Shown here: piece after piece, positions 6,626 to 12,529 of the stretch | Layout: every line of letters begins with the position of its first letter | How positions within the stretch are numbered: the first letter of the stretch is position 1 | NCBI GenBank assembly: GCA_030673585.1 | Contig: DAOVIU010000006.1 | Location: forward strand, 1 to 12,529 | Length of the DNA stretch: 12,529 nt | Direction: 5' to 3' | From: Pseudomonadota bacterium | GTDB taxonomy: Bacteria > Desulfobacterota > BSN033 > G020346125 | Position numbers and translations under genes: made by a program | The notes under the pieces: model-generated | Told to the model about the DNA's origin: nothing | The model's database searches: none | What the model saw: the letters and a program-made list of their open reading frames with translations, nothing else

Positions 6626-7393
6626 ATGAAGCCATCATCTTTTGACTTAACAGACAAGGTGGCAATCATCTCCGGAGGTGCTACCGGTATTGGCAGAGCC
6701 ATCGCTGATGGATTGGCAGAGGCGGGGGCAAGCGTCGTCATCTGTGGGAGGCGATTTCACAAATGTGAAGAGGCCTGTAAAGAAATCGAAGAAAGGACTG
6801 GAACCAGAGCCCTTGCTCACCGATGCGATATCACCAGTAAGGATGAAATTGAGTCCCTGGTCAATACTGTTTTAGATGAATGTAAGCGAGTAGATATTTT
6901 GGTGAATAATGCGGGGGTGACGAGCAACTACCACGTGCTGGACCTTTCCGAGGAAGAATGGGACCGGGTGATCAATATCAACCTCAAGGGATACTTTCTC
7001 TGTAGTCAGGCGATTGGCCGGGTTATGGCCGCATCTGGCGGTGGCGTCATCATCAACATTAGCTCGCTGCTCGGTGATGTTGCCCGTCCAAACAGGGTGC
7101 ACTATTGCAGCGCCAAAGGTGGCGTTAAAATGCTGACCAAGGCATTAGCACTAGACCTAGCATCATACGGGATTCGCGTTAACGCCGTAGCACCCGGTCC
7201 AGTGGAGACCGAGATGGTTGCACCGATACTGGCCGATCCAACCGTGAGATCCGAGGTTTTGGCAAGCTTGCCTATCGGTCGTCTTGGACAACCTGAGGAT
7301 ATAGCTGGCGCCGTTGTTTTCCTCGCCAGCGAGGCCGCAGCCTTTGTCACGGGCATTACCCTATATGTCGATGGAGGGTATACAGCAAAATGA
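6626..7393 (+). CDS. Short-chain dehydrogenase/reductase (classical SDR, FabG-like)
   Basis: A 255-residue classical SDR. The nucleotide-binding loop SGGATGIG is at 16-23, NNAG at 94-97, Asn119 in the NINLKG helix, Ser147, and Tyr160/Lys164 in YCSAK, so the whole N-S-Y-K catalytic set is present. PGPVETEM (190-197) and the terminal VTGITLYVDGGY (241-252) are typical of the FabG/gluconate-dehydrogenase branch. It would oxidise or reduce a hydroxy/keto substrate with NAD(P); the substrate is not readable. The frame is open further up to a TTG at 6572, but the ATG at 6626 has GAGGAGG eight bases before it and puts the first strand at the usual position, so I chose it. It is the first gene of a plus-strand operon: its TGA overlaps the ATG of the 37-codon membrane ORF, which is followed by an MBL-fold hydrolase. 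It is divergent from the FadH-like gene. Confidence 0.93.
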   Translation: MKPSSFDLTDKVAIISGGATGIGRAIADGLAEAGASVVICGRRFHKCEEACKEIEERTGTRALAHRCDITSKDEIESLVNTVLDECKRVDILVNNAGVTSNYHVLDLSEEEWDRVININLKGYFLCSQAIGRVMAASGGGVIINISSLLGDVARPNRVHYCSAKGGVKMLTKALALDLASYGIRVNAVAPGPVETEMVAPILADPTVRSEVLASLPIGRLGQPEDIAGAVVFLASEAAAFVTGITLYVDGGYTAK

Positions 7394-7503
7394 AAAAAGG
7401 ACTTCGGCCATACTGGAATACTATGATTATTGGGGTTTATTTTATGGGGCTGGTCGGACTTGCCGGTGGATTTCCTTTCGCCGGATTATGGTTATCGAGT
7501 TAA
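7390..7503 (+). CDS. 37-residue hydrophobic microprotein, one predicted membrane helix
   Basis: A short frame of 37 codons plus TAA begins at an ATG whose last bases form ATGA with the stop of the SDR, the usual arrangement for translational coupling. Its stop merges with the Shine-Dalgarno site (AAAGGAG, 7502-7508) of the MBL gene, so the three frames are packed without gaps. The N-terminus is positive (MKKGLR), then about residues 11-35 are almost wholly hydrophobic (starting MIIGVYFMGLVGLAGG), fitting a single membrane-spanning segment with a short C-terminal tail. A GGAGG lies upstream inside the SDR end, about 12 bases from the ATG. I recognise no family. It could be a small membrane anchor or regulator, or a remnant of the front of a lost transporter gene. 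The gapless fit argues for a real gene; nothing in the sequence proves translation. Confidence 0.5.
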   Translation: MKKGLRPYWNTMIIGVYFMGLVGLAGGFPFAGLWLSS

Positions 7504-7515
7504 AGGAGCAAAAAA

Positions 7516-8352
7516 ATGGAACACATCCAGGGCAATGTGTACGCCGAGCTGATTTCGCCGGGCTGCAATGTTGGCATTATCGCAACGGAGAAGGACAGCC
7601 TGATTGTGGATACCCCGTTGGTTTCGCGTCAGGCCGAGGCGATAAATGACGCCCTCGGCAAAGCTAGCCATAACCCCGTGCGCTTCATCTCCGTCACCCA
7701 TCACCACCACGACCACATCCTCGGCACTGGCCTTTTCGGAGACGATGTGCTCATCATAGGCAACCGGGCCACCTATGAGAATATGGCTAGGCACAACCCT
7801 GCCGTGGTGGAAGCCTGGATTGGAACCTGGACCTGGGAAAATCAAGATGACGTGAAGGAGATCCTGGCTGCACAAATTTCGCTGCCGGATGTGGTTTTCG
7901 ACGAGGGACTTACCCTTTACCTAGGCAGTACCGAGATATGTTTAATCCCGCTACCCGGCCACGTGCCTGGCAACATGGGGGTCTTCGTGCCGAGTGCGGG
8001 TGTGCTCATCACCGGCGATGCCCTCTTCAACGACCACCACCCCTATACGGGGCAAGCCAACTTTCAGGTCTGGTTCGAGACCCTCGCCAAGATGAGGAGT
8101 CTCAAAGCCCAACACATCCTTACGGGTCATGGGCCGGTCTGTGGGGATGAGGCAATCGATAAGCAACAACGCTACATGGAGAAGGCAATGGAGATCCGAG
8201 CCAAGTGGGACCCCGCGGAGGGCCAGGGGGCCATTCCTCCCGGTGCCGTCGACGAGCTCCTCGCCTTTTATCCCCTGCACGGCCGACCCGTTGCGATATT
8301 GCGAGAGCGCGTAATAGAGGGCATTCGGATTGCCCGGGATCCGCAGTTTTGA
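7516..8352 (+). CDS. Metallo-beta-lactamase-fold hydrolase (glyoxalase II/quinoprotein-relative type)
   Basis: A 278-residue MBL-fold protein with the full di-metal set: H62, H64, D66 and H67 in THHHHDH, H149 in PLPGHVPGN, D168 in LITGDALF and H205 in LTGHGP. The N-terminus (GNVYAELISPGCNVGIIATEKDSLIVDTP) is the usual first beta-sandwich. Members hydrolyse thioesters, lactones or other esters, with a few doing redox chemistry. The C-terminal 60 or so residues form a helical cap with the wording ELLAFYPLHGRPVAILRERV. There is no signal peptide, so it is cytoplasmic. The start ATG has AAAGGAG seven bases upstream. As the last gene behind the SDR and membrane ORF, it probably works on the product or substrate of the SDR, for example opening a lactone or thioester, but this is inferred from position only. 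It ends 165 bases before the convergent GH130 gene. Confidence 0.9.
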   Translation: MEHIQGNVYAELISPGCNVGIIATEKDSLIVDTPLVSRQAEAINDALGKASHNPVRFISVTHHHHDHILGTGLFGDDVLIIGNRATYENMARHNPAVVEAWIGTWTWENQDDVKEILAAQISLPDVVFDEGLTLYLGSTEICLIPLPGHVPGNMGVFVPSAGVLITGDALFNDHHPYTGQANFQVWFETLAKMRSLKAQHILTGHGPVCGDEAIDKQQRYMEKAMEIRAKWDPAEGQGAIPPGAVDELLAFYPLHGRPVAILRERVIEGIRIARDPQF

Positions 8353-8387
8353 GCACCTTTTTCCCGAAACCGGTACGAGGATAGCAT

Positions 8388-8416
8388 GAGCAAGCATCGC
8401 TTTGCTTAATTTGCTC
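8388..8416. terminator. Hairpin in the convergent spacer, possible bidirectional terminator
   Basis: GAGCAA (8388-8393) can pair with TTGCTC (8411-8416), or the inner AAGCA (8392-8396) with TGCTT (8403-8407). It lies 36 bases after the MBL gene and faces the end of the GH130 gene. No proper T-run follows on either strand, so the call is tentative. Confidence 0.3.
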
Positions 8417-8517
8417 AGTTGAGCTCAGGAAGTCCGAGGGGGTTAAAGTGTATTTGGAGTAGGAGGCCTCCGATATGGTAAAGACGGCCTGAGGGCTTAG
8501 GCGATTTCAGTACCCAG

Positions 8518-9702
8518 TTATCCCATATCCCTGCAGTACTCCCACAAATAACTAACTAAGTCATCGAGATTGCAGCTCAGAAGGATGATGTATTTGTCGG
8601 CGGCTCCAGCATACATAATCAATTTCCCCTTGTGAACAAGGGCACCCACGGGAAAAACCACTGCGGGCACATCGACGGCATACTGATCATCTCCATATAA
8701 TTCATATGGAGCTGAGGGGATGTAGATTGGATGTTTGCCTCGACAAAGCACCTTTCGCGGATCGTCCAGATCCAAGAGGCTGGCGCACACCGAATATCCC
8801 CGTTCAATCTTCTCTGTCAACCCGTAGGCTTTGCACATGGTATTCCCTATCTCACCGACAGCGTGATAAATGAGCAACCAACCCTTATCCGTTCTAATAA
8901 GCTGGGGGCCGGGGCCGATTTTCTCCCTTTCGTGTGGGTAGTGTCCGGCTTGTAAGAGGAAACTCTGGTTTCTTCGCTCATAGATTACCTTCCAGTTGTC
9001 CCCGTACGTGGAGGGATTCAGGAGTTGATCTAGGTCGGCTTCAAGATAATCCAAATGAATATTGGGGTGAAAACGCAGCAACATCCACTGCATGCCACTT
9101 ACCCGCTCGGGGAAGGGGACGGCGTTGCGCGAATCGAAGGGTTCGACCATGCCATGATAGGTGATGTTGATGAAATCTTCCGTAGTATAGACAGCGATCC
9201 GGTCCGCGTTTTTCCCCGTAAACGCAGCCTCGACCTTACCACACCCAACCAGCAGGTACCGCCGTCCACTCTTGATAATTCGGATGTCCTCTATGCCATA
9301 GGTAAAGTCCTGGTGATCAGCCCCATCGCCGCGGATTACTCCATTCTGGAATCTGCTAAAATGGACGCCATCCTCGCTCACCAGGGGCCATACCTCGGAA
9401 ATATAGTTCTCCAGGCACCTGCGCTCGATCCCGAGCCTTTCATCGAAGACCGTGCCCTCATGATAGCCTTGGTGGCATCTCGGCATCAGGACGACTTTGT
9501 CCTGGAACACTTCAGCCCCACCGTTGAAGACGGCTCCAATCTTGAGCTCGCCGTTCTCGTGCCAGGTAAGACCGAGGTCTTGAGGCTTCACGATGGGGTT
9601 GTTCTCGAAGGAGTCCATCTTGAAAGCGCTTTCTCCAGAATCAAGGAAGATAACCTTCCCATCACCCAGTTTTTGAACGGTACGATCCAATTCTGAAGTC
9701 AT
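8518..9702 (-). CDS. GH130-family mannoside phosphorylase/hydrolase
   Basis: A 394-residue five-bladed propeller-type protein of the GH130 pattern. It has NNPIVKP (34-40), GAVFNGGAEVF (56-66), the active-site strand YGIEDIRI (135-142) with the expected proton-donor Asp139, and AVPFPERVSGMQWMLLR (194-210). It also has KIGPGPQLIRTDKGWLLIYHAV (261-282), LLDLDDPRKVLCRGKHPIYIPSAPYE (about 309-334) and VVFPVGALVHKGKLIMYAGAADKYI (about 348-372). GH130 enzymes cleave beta-mannosides, either by phosphorolysis to mannose-1-phosphate or, in some subgroups, by hydrolysis of beta-1,2-mannosides. Two consensus positions differ here: EDIR for the common EDPR, and MLLR where phosphorylases usually have LHR. 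The second weakens a phosphorylase call. No signal peptide is seen. Its ATG overlaps the stop of the glycosyltransferase frame upstream (ATGA), so the two were translated as a pair, linking mannoside turnover with glycan transfer. Confidence 0.88.
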   Translation of the reverse strand: MTSELDRTVQKLGDGKVIFLDSGESAFKMDSFENNPIVKPQDLGLTWHENGELKIGAVFNGGAEVFQDKVVLMPRCHQGYHEGTVFDERLGIERRCLENYISEVWPLVSEDGVHFSRFQNGVIRGDGADHQDFTYGIEDIRIIKSGRRYLLVGCGKVEAAFTGKNADRIAVYTTEDFINITYHGMVEPFDSRNAVPFPERVSGMQWMLLRFHPNIHLDYLEADLDQLLNPSTYGDNWKVIYERRNQSFLLQAGHYPHEREKIGPGPQLIRTDKGWLLIYHAVGEIGNTMCKAYGLTEKIERGYSVCASLLDLDDPRKVLCRGKHPIYIPSAPYELYGDDQYAVDVPAVVFPVGALVHKGKLIMYAGAADKYIILLSCNLDDLVSYLWEYCRDMG

Positions 9703-10532
9703 CTGCCGCTCCCTTTCCGGGTTCTCATTAACTCTTCAAAGAGCCGAAGGAACGTTTGGGCGATCCTTCCGGCCTTATGGTCTTTCAGAATATCCTCTAC
9801 CGTGCCAACGTTGAACTTACCCTGAAAAAGGTCGGCGAGCTTTGCCTTCATGTCCACAAAATCCCGATACTTTGTGATTTCGTCTCCGTGGAGTTCCACA
9901 TAGTTTGACTCGTGAAACAGGATAGGGCACCCGGAACCCAGGGCTTGGCAGACTGAACTGGACACGACTGCATAGTACTTTTGGGACGACTCCCTGTGGA
10001 TCAACAACGTATCCGAAGCATGGAGGTAAGTATAAAGTTCGCCTATGAGTATGGGCTTTATCCGAAGGTCTATATAGTCGTACCTATTTTTCGCTTCGCG
10101 CAGCTCACTGATGTCGCTCTCCGGATTTGCGATGATTACGTACCTTAAAGGATATTCCTCGGCCAGGTCTTTCAGCGCAGGCAGATGGGATTTCTCTCAA
10201 CAATGGGATAGACAATCATTCGGATCCCAATCCCCCCAATGCATAGCATATTTGAAGCACAAATAGCCAGGGGAGTCAAAGATTATCGGTGAGCTATTGT
10301 GTCTTGGTTTATACGGTTCGATATCGGAGTGGATTTCGCGCCCGAATTCTTTGATGGTGGGGATCCTGAATTGAGGGACTGGAGGACAGCGTATGAGCAG
10401 CGTGTCGTTGTGGAGGTAACGGACGTATAGGGGACCAAGCAAAAAGATTTTGTTGCATAGAATGCTCTGGCCTGCTATCAGCATATTTTGTACCAATAGT
10501 CTATCAACCCAAAACGAATTCAAATTATTCAC
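9699..10532 (-). pseudogene. Damaged glycosyltransferase (GT4-like): 5'-truncated, with an in-frame TGA and probable compensating indels
   Basis: Two frames in the same register, 10532-10197 and 10196-9699, are separated only by the TGA at 10197-10199. Together they read as the back part of a GT-B glycosyltransferase: VDRLLVQNMLIAGQSI and KIFLLGPLYVRYL first, then HLPALKDLAEEYPLRYVIIANPES, and a nucleotide-sugar-site region ELYTYLHASDTLLIHRES followed by SSSVCQALGSGCPILFHES. Around the TGA another frame (about 10190-10232) is open and reads IGIRMIVYPIVERNP, joining smoothly to both sides. This fits an extra base in the six-base C run at 10232-10237 and a missing base near 10187-10189. The front domain (roughly 150 residues) is absent: the frame stops at the start of the neighbouring MBL gene and has no ribosome site. 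The end overlaps the GH130 ATG. The back half may still be translated; sequencing error could explain the indels but not the truncation. Confidence 0.7.
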
Positions 10533-10546
10533 CCAGGAGGGGGATC

Positions 10547-11314
10547 ATGCCAGAATATGAGATCTACGCATTGAAGTTCGCAGGGCCTTTTACAAGTTCC
10601 GGCGCCTTCCTCATGTGGCTACGGGACTGGGAAAAGGTAGAAAAGAGAAACTACTATATCTGGTGCATTAAAGGGGCCGGAGAAACGGTTGTCGTTGATG
10701 CTGGCGTATCGCCTGACCTGGCAAGAGAAAGAAACCTTGCGGGATACATCAGCCCCGCCGAGGTCCTTTCCCAAATCGATGTGAAGGCCGATGAGGTCCG
10801 AAGCGTCATACTTACCCATTTCCACTGGGACCATTCCAGCGGCGTAAGCCTCTTTCCGGAGGCCACGTTTTACATTCAGGAACGAGAGTATCACTTCTGG
10901 CTGAAAGATCCGGTGGCAACTCGTGCTCCTTTCAAGCGTTTATCCGATGAAACCGCCAAAGCTTATCTAGCCTCCCTCGAGGGAACCGATCGACTTGCGC
11001 TCGTCAAAGGCGATCAGGAAATTTCCCCCGGCATTGAATGTCTCTTGGCGCCTGGACATAGCGTAGGTCAACAGGCTGTGGCCGTGAATACGGCCAACGG
11101 TACTGCAATTATCGGTTCAGACTGTGCCCATCTTTTCCGGAATTACCAGGAGGATTGGCCCAGCGCCCTCATCGTCGATCTGGTGGCATGGATGAAGACA
11201 TATGACAAGCTGAGGGCAAGGGCCTCTTCCGGTGACCTGCTTTTCCCGGGCCATGACAGGATCATGTCCGAAAAATACCCTGAGGTGGCGGAAGGCGTGA
11301 CCCGGCTCGTATAG
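10547..11314 (+). CDS. Metallo-beta-lactamase-fold protein of the N-acyl-homoserine-lactonase (AttM/AiiA)-like type
   Basis: A 255-residue MBL-fold protein with all metal ligands: H91, H93, D95 and H96 in THFHWDH, H171 in APGHSVGQQ, D192 in GSDCAH and H236 in FPGHD. The N-terminal NYYIWCIKGAGETVVVDAGVS (35-55), the insert with FYIQEREYHFWLKDP and the SVGQQAV wording place it in the lactonase-like branch that includes quorum-quenching AHL lactonases and many catabolic lactonases. Hydrolysis of a lactone is the best guess; whether it is an AHL is unknown. Cytoplasmic, normal length. The ATG has AGGAGG six bases upstream. It is not closely related in sequence to the other MBL gene in the window. 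It sits directly against the cut end of the glycosyltransferase remnant and before a decarboxylase fragment, so it borders a rearrangement. It is probably co-oriented for transcription with the dehydrogenase downstream. Confidence 0.9.
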   Translation: MPEYEIYALKFAGPFTSSGAFLMWLRDWEKVEKRNYYIWCIKGAGETVVVDAGVSPDLARERNLAGYISPAEVLSQIDVKADEVRSVILTHFHWDHSSGVSLFPEATFYIQEREYHFWLKDPVATRAPFKRLSDETAKAYLASLEGTDRLALVKGDQEISPGIECLLAPGHSVGQQAVAVNTANGTAIIGSDCAHLFRNYQEDWPSALIVDLVAWMKTYDKLRARASSGDLLFPGHDRIMSEKYPEVAEGVTRLV

Positions 11315-11348
11315 GGAGCTCCTTACGACGAGGTGCGCTCATTTCAAA

Positions 11349-11453
11349 GATATCTTGTTACAGGAGGTCCTGCTTCAGACGGCATTCTATTGCGGCTTTC
11401 CAGGTGCTATTGGTAGCTTCCGAACCGCGAGGGAGGTCTTTGCCGAACTCGGG
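11349..11453 (+). pseudogene. Carboxymuconolactone-decarboxylase-family C-terminal fragment
   Basis: About 35 codons read like the last helices of a CMD/AhpD-like protein: EVLLQTAFYCGFPGA (11364-11408), then SFRTAREVFAEL, the wording usual near the end of CMD-family proteins of about 100-130 residues. The body of the domain is missing. Upstream, the frame runs into the end of the MBL gene. No good ribosome site precedes the only nearby start (TTG at 11355). Downstream, the frame continues with unrelated sequence into the next gene to a stop at 11606. A G6 run near 11454 marks where family-like sequence ends. CMD proteins decarboxylate or reduce via a Cys pair, none of which is left. I take it as a remnant; a short expressed protein cannot be excluded. 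Confidence 0.5.
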
Positions 11454-11538
11454 AGGGGGGCCAACGAACCGCAAATAGAGCAATTTTGTCGCCACCCGGA
11501 GCACATGTTAGCTCCGTGGCCGACGAGGCGAGGTTATC

Positions 11539-12438
11539 ATGACAAAGAGACTCGGATTCATTGGTATTGGGAATATGGGCCTCCCCATGGCGCTTCGTTT
11601 GATTGATCGGGGCATTGGCCTAACCGTCTTTGATATCCGTGAGGATGCTGTTCATCCTCTGGTGACGCGCGGTGCCCGAGCAGTGAGCTCACCCGCGGAG
11701 ATGGCCTCTGAAGTTCAGACGGTTTTGGTCTGCCTGCCAACCCCTGATGTCGTCGGTGAAGTAGCCCTAGGTCCACATGGCATCGCGGAGGGATCTGCCG
11801 TGAGAGCATACGTGGACCTATCGACAACGGGACTCAAGGTAGCCGAACTGGTGGCGAACGGGCTTGGAGAAAAGGGAATTTCAGTTCTTGATGCACCGGT
11901 TAGCGGAGGCGTTTTGGGGGCGGAGAAGGGGACGCTGACGGTTATGGCCTCGGGGTCAATGTCGGTATTCGAGCGGGTTAAGCCCATTCTTGAGGTTATC
12001 GGGAAGAACGTAATCTACGTAGGACAAAAGCCTGGTTTGGGTCAGATGATGAAGTTGGTTAATAACTTGCTGTCGGCAACCGCGATGGCGGCTTCATCGG
12101 AGGCGTTCGTGTTGGGTACAAAGGCCGGCCTGGACCCTGACATCATGCTCAAGGTTATCAATACAAGTACTGGCCGCAACACCGCGACGGAGGATAAATT
12201 CCCGAAGTCGATCCTTCCGAGAACCTTTGACTATGGTTTTAAGACCGAGCTTATGTATAAGGACGTCAAACTCTGCCTCGAACAGGCGGAAACACTGGGA
12301 GTTCCCATGTGGGTGGGAAATGCCGTTCGTCAACTCTGGGGATACGCTATGGACCAGGGTGGTGGGCCTCGTGATTTTACGACAATTATCCAATACATCG
12401 AGTCCTGGGCCGGCGTTGAAGTTCGCAGATCTCGCTAG
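11539..12438 (+). CDS. 3-hydroxyisobutyrate dehydrogenase-family (beta-hydroxyacid) NAD(P) dehydrogenase
   Basis: A 299-residue beta-hydroxyacid dehydrogenase. The N-terminal dinucleotide fold has GFIGIGNMGLPMA (6-18), the substrate loop DAPVSGGVLGAEKGTL (118-133) is present, and the catalytic Lys172 with Asn175/176 is in GQMMKLVNNLL. The all-helical C-terminal domain is complete. The family oxidises 3-hydroxyisobutyrate or 2-hydroxymethyl/tartronate-type hydroxyacids or reduces the matching semialdehydes. FDIRED early in the second half of the Rossmann fold (Asp32 then Arg34) does not by itself settle NAD versus NADP. The ATG at 11539 is preceded by GAGG seven bases upstream. It lies 224 bases after the lactonase-like gene, across the CMD fragment. 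Lactonase plus CMD plus hydroxyacid dehydrogenase looks like the remains of a small catabolic cluster. The exact substrate is unknown. Confidence 0.92.
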   Translation: MTKRLGFIGIGNMGLPMALRLIDRGIGLTVFDIREDAVHPLVTRGARAVSSPAEMASEVQTVLVCLPTPDVVGEVALGPHGIAEGSAVRAYVDLSTTGLKVAELVANGLGEKGISVLDAPVSGGVLGAEKGTLTVMASGSMSVFERVKPILEVIGKNVIYVGQKPGLGQMMKLVNNLLSATAMAASSEAFVLGTKAGLDPDIMLKVINTSTGRNTATEDKFPKSILPRTFDYGFKTELMYKDVKLCLEQAETLGVPMWVGNAVRQLWGYAMDQGGGPRDFTTIIQYIESWAGVEVRRSR

Positions 12439-12529
12439 AGGAGTCTGAGGAATGCTCCCCAATAGGTGCTGCTTTTCTCGTTGTGGTAGCTGTTAGATTC
12501 ATGATAACGTTTGAGCTTACCGCTGGACC
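12439..12529. other. Window end, no supported gene
   Basis: A 14-codon frame from ATG at 12452 ends in TAG and is not credible. An ATG at 12501 is open to the edge (nine codons) but has no visible ribosome site. It could be the start of a following gene; nothing more can be said. Confidence 0.3.

Noticed and set aside
10197..10199. Selenocysteine TGA in the glycosyltransferase
   Set aside because: Glycosyltransferases do not use Sec, and the surrounding bases read better in another frame, so indels explain the stop.
10197..10532. A separate small gene of 111 codons
   Set aside because: It is in the same register as the downstream frame and reads as the middle of one glycosyltransferase; it has no ribosome site and no domain front.
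11355..11606. An intact 83-residue gene
   Set aside because: Only the first 30 or so residues look like a known family; the rest is unrelated and runs 68 bases into the dehydrogenase gene.

Overview
The window comes from a bacterial chromosome of medium GC (mid-50s by eye) with ordinary Shine-Dalgarno sites and sigma70-like promoters. I cannot name the organism. The mix of an FadH/BaiCD-type flavin/Fe-S enoate reductase, a QueG-like Fe-S protein, oxidoreductases and MBL-fold hydrolases suggests an uncultured anaerobic or facultative heterotroph (Chloroflexota or a deltaproteobacterial lineage would fit), but this is a weak inference. I see no rRNA, tRNA, CRISPR array, intact insertion sequence or phage gene.

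Layout from left to right. (1) A minus-strand operon reads off the left edge: a stand-alone phosphomannose-isomerase-type cupin, a GH5-like (mannanase/cellulase-type) TIM barrel, and the first 83 codons of an unrecognised protein. A good promoter (TTGACA, 17 bp, TATTCT) lies upstream. Both recognisable enzymes appear to lack a residue their families normally need. (2) A 520-bp divergent intergenic region holds a 16-bp-stem hairpin in the leader of an unrecognised 292-residue plus-strand protein. (3) A minus-strand pair follows: an old-yellow-enzyme/FadH-like reductase and a QueG-like 4Fe-4S protein. (4) A plus-strand operon has a clear promoter: a short-chain dehydrogenase, an unlisted 37-codon membrane microprotein overlapping its stop, and an MBL-fold hydrolase. 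(5) A minus-strand GH130-family mannoside enzyme is coupled by ATGA overlap to a damaged glycosyltransferase. That gene is 5'-truncated and carries what look like two compensating single-base indels around an in-frame TGA. (6) A plus-strand AHL-lactonase-like MBL protein starts exactly where the glycosyltransferase is cut off. It is followed by a carboxymuconolactone-decarboxylase fragment and an intact 3-hydroxyisobutyrate-dehydrogenase-family gene.

Functionally the window is accessory metabolism. Mannose/mannoside genes lie on the minus strand at both ends, with small oxidoreductase/hydrolase operons between them that look suited to stepwise breakdown of unsaturated, hydroxy- or lactone-type substrates. 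I found no convincing new defence or mobile system. The best leads are the 37-aa membrane ORF, the two enzymes with apparently lost catalytic residues, the rearranged 9.7-11.5 kb segment, and the unknown gene with its structured leader.
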